Below are positions 1-7,853 of a stretch of DNA of 27,361 nucleotides, in pieces. The position numbers and the translations under genes are program-made. The stretch lies in the NCBI GenBank assembly GCA_002690085.1, contig NZDM01000012.1:3323-30683 (forward strand). The letters are read 5' to 3'. This stretch comes from Flavobacteriaceae bacterium (GTDB lineage Bacteria; Bacteroidota; Bacteroidia; Flavobacteriales; Flavobacteriaceae). The stretch's first letter is position 1, and each line of letters begins with the position of its first letter. A model generated the notes under the pieces. The model was not told where the DNA came from. It saw only the letters and a program-made list of their open reading frames with translations, and ran no database searches.

Positions 1-443
1 TCATCAAATGAATCTTCAATAATTTCATTGGAAATTTTAATCAGGCTACGCTGAATAAACTTCTGTAAAATTATACGTGCGTGAAACTCGATGTGGGCGG
101 AAGAAGATACCTTTTGCGTGAGCCCTATCAAATAAAAATCTCCGCCTACGATATCTAATTTTTGATTTTTTCTAAGTTGTGCTGAAACCGTTAACAGATC
201 TATTGGCTGACTGTCTTCAAAAAGTTGTAGTATGGCCTCAAATATGAATTGATGCGCGTCTTTGTAAAAGGAATCAATACTCAATATATCAATAACCTCA
301 TCGACGCCTTTTTTATCAATCATCATGGCACCTAAGACAACCTCTTCTAGATCAACAGCTTGTGGTGGGATTTTTCCTTTTTCAAGACTGATAACATTTG
401 AACGTGTTGATTGAATTCCTTTATATGGTTCTGGCTGTTTCAT
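1..443 (-). CDS. dnaB: Replicative DNA helicase DnaB, N-terminal part (cut by window edge)
   Basis: The hexameric helicase DnaB unwinds DNA at the replication fork and loads DnaG primase. About 147 codons are visible, running off the left edge of the window without a stop. I translated them from the ATG at 443; the protein begins MKQPEPYKGIQSTRSN. The stretch PPQAVDLEEVVLGAMMID at about residues 27-44 is the hallmark opening of the DnaB N-terminal helical-hairpin domain, and the rest (helices through IGLTQKVSSSAHIEFHARI) fits the same domain. The RecA-like ATPase domain lies outside the window. A basic leader of about 25 residues before the conserved block is usual in Bacteroidota DnaB. The gene lies downstream of accA on the same strand but is separated from it by a terminator, so it is probably transcribed separately. 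The family call is secure. Confidence 0.93.
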   Translation of the reverse strand, partial: MKQPEPYKGIQSTRSNVISLEKGKIPPQAVDLEEVVLGAMMIDKKGVDEVIDILSIDSFYKDAHQFIFEAILQLFEDSQPIDLLTVSAQLRKNQKLDIVGGDFYLIGLTQKVSSSAHIEFHARIILQKFIQRSLIKISNEIIEDSFD

Positions 444-507
444 AGCCACTAAAGTAAGTAAAATTGAATCTATTTTTAGAAATTAGGACTTTAAAATACA
501 AAACAAG

Positions 508-540
508 CAATGTTAATAAGTTAGAGTAAATTGTTAACAA
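508..540 (-). promoter_or_regulatory. Weak candidate dnaB promoter
   Basis: On the minus strand TTG (540-538) is followed after 22 bases by TAACATTG (515-508), one mismatch from the Bacteroidota -7 box TAnnTTTG. It lies between the accA terminator and the dnaB start. The spacing is slightly long and the box imperfect, so this is a tentative call. Confidence 0.3.
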
Positions 541-542
541 GG

Positions 543-576
543 AAAAAAAAACCGAACATTACGCTTGGTTTTTTTT
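543..576 (-). terminator. Terminator after accA
   Basis: A hairpin lies 24 bases past the accA stop codon. An A-rich arm ending in ACCGA (543-555) pairs with TTGGT plus a T run (565-576), with one G-T wobble and a 9-base loop. Because both arms are A/T runs, the minus-strand transcript carries a long U tract after the stem. It would stop accA transcription before dnaB, and could also work in the other direction. Confidence 0.75.
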
Positions 577-599
577 AATTCTTCGAATGGTAGTAAAGT

Positions 600-1553
600 T
601 TAATCGTTGTAAACACCCATTTGAGCATACTTATCCATGCGCTGATCTACCAAAGATTTTGGTGATAAGTTTTTTAATTCTTCATAACATTTCAAAATCG
701 CATTTTGAGTGGCTGTAAAGGTTTTTTCTGGATTTTTGTGGGCACCTCCAAGGGGTTCTTTTATGATTTCATCTACCAATTTCATGCGCTTCATGTCTTT
801 TGCTGTCAACTTAAGCGCTTCAGCGGCTTGCTCTTTGTATTCCCAGCTGCGCCATAAAATTGAAGAACAAGACTCAGGAGATATCACAGAATACCAGGTA
901 TTTTCAAGCATTAAAACACGATCTCCAACGCCGATTCCCAAAGCGCCACCAGAAGCACCTTCACCAATAATAACAGTTATTATAGGAACTTTCAAGCGGG
1001 TCATTTCCAATATATTCCTAGCGATGGCCTCACCCTGCCCCCTTTCCTCAGCTTCAAGTCCTGGATAAGCCCCCGGAGTGTCGATGAGTGTAACCACAGG
1101 AATTCCAAATTTTTCTGCCGATTTCATCAAGCGAAGGGCTTTACGATAACCTTCTGGATTAGCCATACCAAAATTTCGGTACTGTCGTGTTTTAGTGTTA
1201 AAGCCTTTCTGTTGCCCTATAAACATAAAACTTTGATTTCCGATTTTACCCAAACCACCAACCATGGCTTTATCGTCTTTGAAATTTCGATCGCCATGAA
1301 GCTCTAAAAAGGAATCCTTAAAGATGGCGTTGATGTAATCTAAGGTGTAGGGCCTGTTAGGATGACGAGAGAGTTGAACGCGTTGCCAAGGAGTTAAATT
1401 TTTATAGATTTCTTTTTTAGTGATTTCAAGTTTATTTTGAATTTGTTTGCATGCCTCGGTGACATCTACGTTACTTTCATCTCCAATAACTTGACATTTT
1501 TGTAGTTGATCCTCTAACTCTTTAATTGGTAATTCGAATTCTAAATATTCCAT
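600..1553 (-). CDS. accA: Acetyl-CoA carboxylase, carboxyltransferase subunit alpha
   Basis: AccA and AccD form the carboxyltransferase that moves CO2 from biotin on AccB to acetyl-CoA, giving malonyl-CoA, the first step of fatty acid synthesis in the cytoplasm. The protein has 317 residues, the normal length. After an N-terminal helical region comes the crotonase-like core, with LIDTPGAYPGLEAEERGQGE (about 156-175) and the oxyanion-hole segment GEGASGGALGIG (197-208), both diagnostic of AccA. There is no zinc-finger domain, which belongs to AccD. Seventy bases separate it from the EamA transporter gene upstream, and a consensus -7 box at 1591-1584 puts a start of transcription about 30 bases before the ATG, so it probably has its own promoter. 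A terminator follows. The call is secure. Confidence 0.97.
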   Translation of the reverse strand: MEYLEFELPIKELEDQLQKCQVIGDESNVDVTEACKQIQNKLEITKKEIYKNLTPWQRVQLSRHPNRPYTLDYINAIFKDSFLELHGDRNFKDDKAMVGGLGKIGNQSFMFIGQQKGFNTKTRQYRNFGMANPEGYRKALRLMKSAEKFGIPVVTLIDTPGAYPGLEAEERGQGEAIARNILEMTRLKVPIITVIIGEGASGGALGIGVGDRVLMLENTWYSVISPESCSSILWRSWEYKEQAAEALKLTAKDMKRMKLVDEIIKEPLGGAHKNPEKTFTATQNAILKCYEELKNLSPKSLVDQRMDKYAQMGVYND

Positions 1554-1583
1554 AAGGAAATCTGTATCGGTTGGTTTGTATTA

Positions 1584-1591
1584 CAAATATA
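1584..1591 (-). promoter_or_regulatory. -7 box of the accA promoter
   Basis: TATATTTG reads on the minus strand from 1591 to 1584 and matches TAnnTTTG exactly. It lies 30 bases before the accA ATG in the gap after the EamA gene. I see no clear TTG at the expected -33 position. Confidence 0.55.
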
Positions 1592-1623
1592 GGAACTTTA
1601 AATTTTTTGGTTCATGTTAAAAG

Positions 1624-2508
1624 TTAAATTTTACCTATTTTATATTTGACCAAAGCATTCATTAAGACAGTACATATTATTAGGGTAGCTCCTAAATAAA
1701 AAATAGGGGGCATGACCTCAGTTTGAGGGAAGAACAAAAGAGCTAAAAAAATACCATAAATGGGTTCAAGATTGTAGGTTAAAACTACAGAATATGGAGT
1801 GATATAACGCATAACATATACTGAAGCAATAAAGGCATAGGCAGTACAAACGGATGCTAAAATTCCAAGGTAGAGCCAATCATCTATGGATAATTTAAAA
1901 AATGACGCATCAAAGCCGTCATTTGAAAAGGCTATATAAAGGGAGATAAAAAACACGCCGCTGATAAATTCATAAAAAGAAATTGTTGAAGCATTGTGGT
2001 GCGCCACAAATTTACCGTTGATTACCGCAAAAAGAGATGAAAAAAGCGCCGATGTAATTCCCAGACAAATTCCCAAGAGGTATTTAATTTCAGTCTGCAT
2101 GATCATAAAAACTCCTGCAATCACAAGCAGGCCAAATATAATTTCATAGGGAATTATTTTACGTTTATAGAAAATGGGTTCTATAAGAGATGCAAAAAAG
2201 GCACCAGTGGAAAACATAGCCAAGGTTATAGAAATATTAGAAACTTTAATCGCAGCAAAAAACGTAATCCAATGCAAGGCAATGACAATGCCCGCTAAAA
2301 AAAACTTCAGAATGGTTTTGAAAGGAACCACGAGTGAAATCTTTTTAATTTTAATAAATCCAAACATTAAAACGCCTGCGATAAGCATGCGGTACCAAAC
2401 CAAGGGAATGGCCTCCAAGGAAATTAATTCACCCAAAATTGCGGTAAATCCTGCAATAAAAACAAGAAAATGCAGGTGTAATTGATTTTTAAATTTAGCG
2501 CTTGGCAT
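1624..2508 (-). CDS. EamA/DMT-family membrane transporter
   Basis: This 294-residue integral inner-membrane protein looks like a member of the drug/metabolite transporter superfamily (EamA family, ten helices in two repeated halves). The helices are visible as a series of hydrophobic stretches: HLHFLVFIAGFTAILGELI near the start, then ITFFAAIKVSNISITLAMFS and the second half LLGICLGITSALFSSLFAVI through LEPIYGIFLALLFFP. The LEPI...FF segment near the end is typical of the second EamA repeat. The substrate cannot be told from sequence. The start overlaps the end of the LptF/LptG-type gene by 14 bases, so the two are co-transcribed and probably translationally coupled; a shared function is not implied. 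The family call is good and the substrate is unknown. Confidence 0.88.
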   Translation of the reverse strand: MPSAKFKNQLHLHFLVFIAGFTAILGELISLEAIPLVWYRMLIAGVLMFGFIKIKKISLVVPFKTILKFFLAGIVIALHWITFFAAIKVSNISITLAMFSTGAFFASLIEPIFYKRKIIPYEIIFGLLVIAGVFMIMQTEIKYLLGICLGITSALFSSLFAVINGKFVAHHNASTISFYEFISGVFFISLYIAFSNDGFDASFFKLSIDDWLYLGILASVCTAYAFIASVYVMRYITPYSVVLTYNLEPIYGIFLALLFFPQTEVMPPIFYLGATLIICTVLMNALVKYKIGKI

Positions 2509-3568
2509 TGAACAAAAGATAAACTGCTAAAATGCCAAAAATAAAATTAGGAAACCAAACGGCAATTAATGGTGAAAAGTCTGATTGTTCAGCCATTACG
2601 CCAAATACCTTATCGAAAAATACATAAACCATAGCGATGACAATTCCGAAGGCTAAATTAACACCCATGCCACCGCGTCTTTTGATGGAGGATACTGCAA
2701 CCGCAATAATGGTTAAAATATAAACGGATACCGGTAAACTCCACTTTTTATATTGCACAACTTTATACCTATTTATATTTGAGGAACCACGGGCTTCTTC
2801 ACGTTTTATAAAATCGGATAATTCACTAATATTTAAGGTTTCTGCTACATATTTTGGAGGTGTCAAATCCAAAAGATCAAAACCTAATAAGGTGTCTATA
2901 CGACGCTTGAAAATAAGGGAATCATTGTCTTTTCCTATGTACCGTAGGTGGTAGTTTGACAAACGATAAACACTGTCTTTTTCAATATAATTGATGGCCG
3001 ACGCATGAATTTTATATTCTAATTTATTACCATTAAAATGCTCAAGTGTAAAATTATTGCCTCGCATAGATTTGGTGTCAAAATTACTTACATAAATGTA
3101 ATCGTTATCATTTATTTGTTGATGGATGAACTGTGTTATAACCGCTTTTTTATTTTTCAGGTATTTATAATTGAATTCATTAAACCCTTTACTTGCTTTG
3201 GGGGCCCAATACATTCCTAAAAACACGGCAACAATGGCAATTACAGTACCCCCAATAAAATAGGGCCTTAAGAATCTGAAAAACGAAACCCCAGAACTTA
3301 AAAATGCGACGACTTCTGTATTGTTAGCCAATTTTGAGGTAAACCAAATTACAGAAAGAAATAAAAATAAAGGAAAAAGCAGATTCGCAAAATAAATGGT
3401 AAAGTCAAAGTAATAGGCTGCCACTTCTTCAAAAGGAACTTTGTTTTCTAAAATTCGATCTATTTTTTCAGCCAAATTAACTGTTATTCCAATAGGAATA
3501 AAAAGCAGTAACATTAAAAAAAATGTCAGCAAATAGCGTTTTAAGATGTACCAGTCAAAAATTTTCAT
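2495..3568 (-). CDS. LptF/LptG-family lipopolysaccharide export permease
   Basis: LptF and LptG are the inner-membrane subunits of the LptB2FGC ABC exporter, which pulls LPS out of the membrane and feeds it to the periplasmic bridge. This 357-residue protein has the YjgP/YjgQ architecture. An N-terminal KIFDWYILKRYLLTFFLMLL helix comes first, then two more helices ending in the coupling region FLSSGVSFFRFLRPY, a large periplasmic beta-jellyroll-like segment (about 120-270), and three C-terminal helices preceded by KKWSLPVSVYILTIIAVAVS. The IKRRGGMGVNLAFGI stretch is a typical family signature. It starts 3 bases after tgt and overlaps the EamA gene, so the three form one unit. Sequence alone does not decide between LptF and LptG; the short single-jellyroll form looks more LptG-like. 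Confidence 0.9.
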   Translation of the reverse strand: MKIFDWYILKRYLLTFFLMLLLFIPIGITVNLAEKIDRILENKVPFEEVAAYYFDFTIYFANLLFPLFLFLSVIWFTSKLANNTEVVAFLSSGVSFFRFLRPYFIGGTVIAIVAVFLGMYWAPKASKGFNEFNYKYLKNKKAVITQFIHQQINDNDYIYVSNFDTKSMRGNNFTLEHFNGNKLEYKIHASAINYIEKDSVYRLSNYHLRYIGKDNDSLIFKRRIDTLLGFDLLDLTPPKYVAETLNISELSDFIKREEARGSSNINRYKVVQYKKWSLPVSVYILTIIAVAVSSIKRRGGMGVNLAFGIVIAMVYVFFDKVFGVMAEQSDFSPLIAVWFPNFIFGILAVYLLFNAKR

Positions 3569-3571
3569 AAT

Positions 3572-4702
3572 CTAAAGGCGCTTATCCATTTGGGCAATCA
3601 TCATTGTCTTCCAAGATAGAAAATCACCAGCTAAAATACGTTTTCTTGCTTCGCGAACCAACCACATATAAAAGCCAAGGTTGTGAATGGTTGCAATTTG
3701 TTTGCCTAATAACTCATTGACCGAAAATAAATGTCTTAAATAGGCTTTTGAATATTCTGTATCTACCCAAGTAATTGCCATTTCGTCGATGGGTGAAAAA
3801 TCGTCGGTCCACTTTTTATTTCTAATATTTATGGTACCATGCGCGGTGAACAACATACCGTTTCTGGCATTTCGCGTAGGCATAACGCAATCAAACATGT
3901 CAATTCCTAAAGCAATGTTTTCTAAAATATTTATTGGGGTCCCCACCCCCATCAAATAGCGGGGTTTATCTTCAGGTAAAATAGCACAAACCGCATCTGT
4001 CATCGCATACATTTCTTCTGCGGGCTCCCCTACTGAAAGACCTCCAATGGCGTTACCAACGGCATTAGTATTGGCAATATACTCCGCAGATTGTTGTCTT
4101 AAATCTTTGTAAACACTGCCCTGAACGATTGGAAAAAAAGCTTGTGAGAAACCATATTTAAAAGGTAATTTTTCCAATTGATTCACACATCGGTCCAACC
4201 AACGATGGGTCATGTGCATGGAACGCTTAGCATAATTATAATCACAGGGATATGGTGTGCACTCATCAAATGCCATGATGATATCTGCTCCAATATTACG
4301 TTGAATTTCCATCACATTTTCTGGAGTGAAAACATGATAACCACCATCAATATGACTTCTAAACTTAACACCTTCCTCTTTAATTTTTCGATTGGCTGAT
4401 AAAGAATAGACCTGATAACCACCGGAATCTGTTAAAATATTTCGATCCCAATTCATAAACTTGTGTAAACCGCCCGCTTTTTCTAAAATTTCGATCTGAG
4501 GTCGTAAATACAAATGATAGGTGTTCCCTAAAATGATGTCGGGGTTGATGTCATTTTTAAGTTCACGTTGATGCACGCCTTTCACACTACCAACCGTGCC
4601 AACAGGCATGAAAATTGGCGTTTCTATAACCCCATGATCCGTAGCCAATGTGGCTGCACGTGCTTTAGAATTAGTGTCAGTTGTGATTAAATTAAATTTC
4701 AA
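3572..4702 (-). CDS. tgt: tRNA-guanine transglycosylase (queuine/preQ1 tRNA-ribosyltransferase)
   Basis: Bacterial Tgt exchanges guanine-34 of tRNAs with GUN anticodons (Asp, Asn, His, Tyr) for preQ1, on the way to queuosine. The 376-residue protein shows the TIM-barrel motifs: ILGNTYHLYLRP (57-68), TDSGGYQVYSL (91-101) with the catalytic Asp92, the base-binding IVQGS (192-196), GGLSVGE (220-226), and FDCVMPTRNARNG (270-282) with the nucleophilic Asp271. In E. coli and Zymomonas Tgt a CxCxxC segment just before YSRAY supplies three zinc ligands. Here the aligned stretch is AITWVD before YSKAY (309-320), so all three cysteines are missing, while the fourth ligand His340 (TIHNL) remains. A -7 box lies at 4732-4725. 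It heads a unit with the Lpt permease and EamA genes. Confidence 0.96.
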   Translation of the reverse strand: MKFNLITTDTNSKARAATLATDHGVIETPIFMPVGTVGSVKGVHQRELKNDINPDIILGNTYHLYLRPQIEILEKAGGLHKFMNWDRNILTDSGGYQVYSLSANRKIKEEGVKFRSHIDGGYHVFTPENVMEIQRNIGADIIMAFDECTPYPCDYNYAKRSMHMTHRWLDRCVNQLEKLPFKYGFSQAFFPIVQGSVYKDLRQQSAEYIANTNAVGNAIGGLSVGEPAEEMYAMTDAVCAILPEDKPRYLMGVGTPINILENIALGIDMFDCVMPTRNARNGMLFTAHGTINIRNKKWTDDFSPIDEMAITWVDTEYSKAYLRHLFSVNELLGKQIATIHNLGFYMWLVREARKRILAGDFLSWKTMMIAQMDKRL

Positions 4703-4724
4703 ATGAAATGTGTAATATTTGCCA

Positions 4725-4732
4725 CAAAGTTA
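4725..4732 (-). promoter_or_regulatory. -7 box of the tgt promoter
   Basis: TAACTTTG reads on the minus strand from 4732 to 4725, an exact TAnnTTTG match 22 bases before the tgt ATG. A -33 TTG at usual spacing is not evident. Confidence 0.5.
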
Positions 4733-4825
4733 GCTTATTAAAATCAATTAATAGACTGTGAGAAATAAGCAAATAAAAGCTTATAAATTGTTAGTTAAAA
4801 AATGATAATTTAAATCTATAAATAT

Positions 4826-4855
4826 TTTGACGGTTAAAAATAAAATTTATTTTTG
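4826..4855 (+). promoter_or_regulatory. Promoter of the transketolase operon
   Basis: TTTG (4826-4829) is followed after 18 bases by TATTTTTG (4848-4855). This is an exact Bacteroidota -33/-7 pair, 22 bases before the ATG of the first transketolase gene. The intergenic region 4703-4877 thus holds divergent promoters for tgt and transketolase. Confidence 0.7.
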
Positions 4856-4877
4856 AAAAAAATTTAACTTTTACAGC

Positions 4878-5720
4878 ATGTCCAATACAGAACTCAACGC
4901 TTTAGTGACCCAAGTTAGGCGCGATATTTTACGCATGGTACATAAAGTAAATTCAGGACACCCAGGCGGATCTCTAGGTTGTACTGAATTCCTTGTGGCT
5001 CTTTATTCAAAAGTAATGAACCACAAAACAGAGTTTGATATGGACGGCCTCAATGAAGATTTATTTTTCCTGTCAAATGGTCACATTTCACCAGTTATTT
5101 ATAGTGTACTTGCGCGAAGCGGCTACTTTCCTGTAGAGGAATTGAATACCTTTCGCCTCTTAGATTCTCGCCTGCAAGGACACCCAACCACTCATGAAGG
5201 ATTGCCTGGTATTCGGATTGCATCTGGTTCTTTAGGGCAAGGAATGTCTGTGGCCATTGGAGCAGCACATTCAAAGAAGCTTAACAAAGATCAAAGCATT
5301 GTTTACAGCCTTCACGGCGATGGCGAATTACAAGAGGGGCAAAATTGGGAAGCCATCCTTTACGCTGCTGCAAAAAAAGTAGATAATTTAATTGCGACCA
5401 TTGACCTCAACGGAAAACAAATTGATGGTCCTACAGACGATGTTTTATACATGGGAGATTTAAAAGCTAAATTTGAAGCCTTTGACTGGAGCGTGATTGA
5501 GATTGACGCTGGAAATGACATTGACGCTATTTTGGAGGGAATGACTGCTGCTAAAGAAGCCATTGGAAAAGGAAAACCCGTTTGTGTTCTTCTTAAAACA
5601 ATGATGGGTAACGGAGTTGACTTTATGATGCACACACATGCTTGGCACGGAAAGGCCCCTAATGACGAACAACTCGCGATTGCCCTTGGCCAGAATCCTG
5701 AAACACTAGGAGATTATTGA
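4878..5720 (+). CDS. Transketolase, N-terminal (TPP-binding) subunit
   Basis: Transketolase moves two-carbon ketol units between sugar phosphates in the pentose phosphate pathway. Here it is encoded as two genes, and this 280-residue subunit carries the pyrophosphate-binding half. Visible motifs are VNSGHPGGSLGCTEF (24-38), GHPTTHEGLPGI (101-112), SGSLGQG (116-122), and the TPP/metal motif GDGELQEGQNWEA (147-159) completed by the asparagine of LNGKQIDG (177-184). The length fits the N-terminal half of a split enzyme, and the pyrimidine-binding half is the next gene. A clear -33/-7 promoter lies directly upstream. Split transketolases occur in many Bacteroidota, archaea and some Firmicutes. 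DXP synthase is unlikely, because that enzyme is a single longer chain. Confidence 0.95.
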   Translation: MSNTELNALVTQVRRDILRMVHKVNSGHPGGSLGCTEFLVALYSKVMNHKTEFDMDGLNEDLFFLSNGHISPVIYSVLARSGYFPVEELNTFRLLDSRLQGHPTTHEGLPGIRIASGSLGQGMSVAIGAAHSKKLNKDQSIVYSLHGDGELQEGQNWEAILYAAAKKVDNLIATIDLNGKQIDGPTDDVLYMGDLKAKFEAFDWSVIEIDAGNDIDAILEGMTAAKEAIGKGKPVCVLLKTMMGNGVDFMMHTHAWHGKAPNDEQLAIALGQNPETLGDY

Positions 5721-5737
5721 TATTCAAAACCATTACA

Positions 5738-6691
5738 ATGAAAACATATACATATACAGAGAAAAAAGATACACGAAGTGGTTTTGGAGCTGGCTTGACC
5801 GAACTTGGAAGAAATAATCCCAATGTAGTGGCTTTGTGTGCTGACCTTGTTGGGTCTCTAAAAATGAATCAGTTTATTGATGAAAATCCAGAGCGGTTCT
5901 TTCAAATTGGAATCGCGGAAGCGAATATGATGGGCATTGCTGCTGGATTAACGATTGGAGGTAAAATTCCTTTCACAGGAACTTTTGCAAATTTCTCAAC
6001 AGGTCGTGTTTACGATCAAATTAGACAATCCATTGCATACTCTGGGAAAAATGTAAAAATTTGCGCATCTCACGCAGGTTTAACATTGGGAGAAGATGGC
6101 GCTACCCATCAAATTTTAGAAGATATTGGTCTTATGAAAATGTTACCAGGAATGGTGGTAATCAATCCATGCGATTACAATCAAACCAAAGCTGCAACAA
6201 TAGCCATAGCAGATTATATTGGACCTGTATACTTGCGGTTCGGGCGCCCCTCTGTTCCTATTTTCACACCTGAAAATCAAGTGTTTGAAATAGGAAAAGC
6301 CATTCAACTGACTGAAGGGACTGATGTGACCATTGTGGCTACGGGCCATTTAGTTTGGGAGGCATTAGAAGCCTCAAAAGCATTAGAAGCCAAAGGAATT
6401 TCGGCAGAAGTCATCAACATTCACACCATCAAACCTTTGGATGAAACTGCAATTTTAAAATCGGTCGCAAAAACAGGCTGTGTGGTTACGGCAGAAGAAC
6501 ACAATTATTATGGTGGATTAGGTGAAAGTGTTGCTAGAGTCTTGGGACTTAACACACCAGCTCCCCAGGAATTTGTTGCCACCAATGACACTTTTGGAGA
6601 ATCTGGAACTCCTGCTCAACTTATGAAAAAATACGGCTTGGACAGCGCGACCATTGTTCAAAAAGCACAGAAAGTAATTGCCAGAAAATAG
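5738..6691 (+). CDS. Transketolase, C-terminal (pyrimidine-binding) subunit
   Basis: This is the second half of the split transketolase, supplying the pyrimidine-binding and C-terminal domains of the heterodimeric active site. I chose the ATG at 5738 (MKTYTYTEKKDTRSGFG, 317 residues). An in-frame TTG at 5717 would add seven residues and overlap the preceding stop codon, but nothing supports it. Typical motifs are VVALCADLVGSLKMNQF, GIAEANMMGIAAGLTIGG with the catalytic glutamate of the IAEANM segment, SHAGLTLGEDGATHQ, and the C-terminal VVTAEEHNYYGGLGESVA. Only 17 bases separate it from the first subunit gene. A strong hairpin terminator follows 12 bases after the stop. The assignment is secure. 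Confidence 0.95.
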   Translation: MKTYTYTEKKDTRSGFGAGLTELGRNNPNVVALCADLVGSLKMNQFIDENPERFFQIGIAEANMMGIAAGLTIGGKIPFTGTFANFSTGRVYDQIRQSIAYSGKNVKICASHAGLTLGEDGATHQILEDIGLMKMLPGMVVINPCDYNQTKAATIAIADYIGPVYLRFGRPSVPIFTPENQVFEIGKAIQLTEGTDVTIVATGHLVWEALEASKALEAKGISAEVINIHTIKPLDETAILKSVAKTGCVVTAEEHNYYGGLGESVARVLGLNTPAPQEFVATNDTFGESGTPAQLMKKYGLDSATIVQKAQKVIARK

Positions 6692-6703
6692 AGGCTATTC
6701 TTT

Positions 6704-6732
6704 AAAAAAAGCAGGCATATGCCTGCTTTTTT
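6704..6732. terminator. Bidirectional terminator
   Basis: The perfect palindrome GCAGGCATATGCCTGC (6711-6726) is flanked by A7 on the left and T6 on the right, so it works as an intrinsic terminator on both strands. It separates the convergent transketolase operon and the FKBP lipoprotein gene. Confidence 0.93.
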
Positions 6733-6746
6733 GTTCTACACCAATT

Positions 6747-7778
6747 CTAGTTGTCAAGTGTTCCTGTATCATCAGCATCTATATAATTGGGAATTCCATT
6801 ACCATTTGTGTCTTCAAGTGTGATGAGTGTAATTGAAAAAGTACCATCATCAGCAGTAATCAAGGGGGTGAAAAATTGATCTGAACCCAAAGGTTCAAAT
6901 GCTTGCATTTGAGCGCTCAACCCTTCAAGACTCGTATCCGTTAAATCAAGAGCAATGACCTCTCTAAAGGTGCTAAAACCATCTCCATCATCATCCGTGT
7001 CTAAGAAATTACTAACTAAATCAGCATCTGTATCGTCATTGTAAATGTCCAAATCAGCATCCAAATCTTCCATATAACTAGGGATGTAATCATTGTCATG
7101 ATCCATGACTTTATATTGTTGTAATTCAAATTTAAAAATCAAACATGAATAGCTAGAGATTCCAGGTGGCGGAGCGTTGAAATAAGCCAATCCTGAAGGC
7201 AAGAACATGACACCAATACCATAGTTCTCATAATGCACGGTCCCATCGCTATTGGTCACATAAGCATCAGATGTTTTAAATTGGGGTAAAATACGGTTCC
7301 ATCCAGGAATTATATTGCCGGCCAAATCAAAATCAACTGAGGTTACAGAGTTATCAAAAGTAGCGTTATTGGTTAAAAAGCCCTCATAATTGACCCGAAC
7401 TTGATCTGTAAAATGTGGGTGCTCACCTTGACCCTCTTCAATGGTCAAAATAAAATAACTATAATCAACCCCCTCAAAAACGGTTTGTTTTTCTTCTACT
7501 ACATCAATCAATAAAGTGGTACCAGAAGGAAGTGTTTCACCTTCAACGAGTTCTGTAATTTCAATGTCTGAGATTTGAGGATAAGAGGATAGAGCCTCTA
7601 TAGCGCCAGAATTAAAATAATGATTGTTTAAATAATTTTGTAGGGTATCCATGTCGCTCAACTGTTGCTCTGCACGATCCCTTGGCGGAATCGCTTCAGC
7701 TTGTGTTTCTTCTTCCTCGCAAGTATAGATAACTGAAGAAAAAATGAACAAAAGAAAAGCGTAAAATTTAATTTTCAT
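6747..7778 (-). CDS. FKBP-type peptidyl-prolyl isomerase lipoprotein with Asp-rich C-terminal repeats
   Basis: The 343-residue protein begins with a lipoprotein signal peptide (MKIKFYAFLLFIFSSVIYTC) whose lipidated cysteine would be Cys20, followed by EEEE. An acidic run after the cysteine is a known feature of surface-exposed lipoproteins in Bacteroidota. An FKBP fold spans about 115-222, with VRVNYEGFLTNNATFDNS (127-144), IPGW (157-160) and GIGVMFLPSGLAYF (187-200). Residues 226-270 and 323-341 are rich in DxDxDG-like runs such as DTDDDGDGFSTFRE and DTNGNGIPNYIDADD, resembling thrombospondin type 3 calcium-binding repeats. It probably folds or stabilises outer-membrane or surface proteins. 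The gliding protein GldI is a related but shorter FKBP lipoprotein, so I give no gene name. A lone gene, it converges on transketolase. FKBP is clear; the calcium binding is inferred. Confidence 0.88.
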   Translation of the reverse strand: MKIKFYAFLLFIFSSVIYTCEEEETQAEAIPPRDRAEQQLSDMDTLQNYLNNHYFNSGAIEALSSYPQISDIEITELVEGETLPSGTTLLIDVVEEKQTVFEGVDYSYFILTIEEGQGEHPHFTDQVRVNYEGFLTNNATFDNSVTSVDFDLAGNIIPGWNRILPQFKTSDAYVTNSDGTVHYENYGIGVMFLPSGLAYFNAPPPGISSYSCLIFKFELQQYKVMDHDNDYIPSYMEDLDADLDIYNDDTDADLVSNFLDTDDDGDGFSTFREVIALDLTDTSLEGLSAQMQAFEPLGSDQFFTPLITADDGTFSITLITLEDTNGNGIPNYIDADDTGTLDN

Positions 7779-7815
7779 AATGTTGTATTTGGTGCTGCAA
7801 GATACAATTTTATAG

Positions 7816-7823
7816 TATTTTTG
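7816..7823 (+). promoter_or_regulatory. -7 box of the S4-protein promoter
   Basis: TATTTTTG (7816-7823) matches TAnnTTTG exactly, 30 bases before the ATG at 7854. The nearest TTTG upstream (7788-7791) is 24 bases away, longer than usual. Confidence 0.5.
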
Positions 7824-7853
7824 CAGAAAACAATCACAGGCATTTAATAAAAA

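Noticed and set aside
709..1068. Open frame of 119 codons on the plus strand inside accA
   Set aside because: It lies wholly opposite the secure accA gene, has no family-like motif, and is explained by codon structure of the real gene.
5717..5740. TTG start for the transketolase C-terminal subunit
   Set aside because: It would overlap the preceding stop and add MIFKTIT; the ATG at 5738 gives the family-like N-terminus MKTYTYTEKKDTRSGFG.
4878..6691. Split transketolase as a frameshifted or broken gene
   Set aside because: Both halves have intact motifs, own start codons and normal subunit lengths; split transketolase is common in Bacteroidota.
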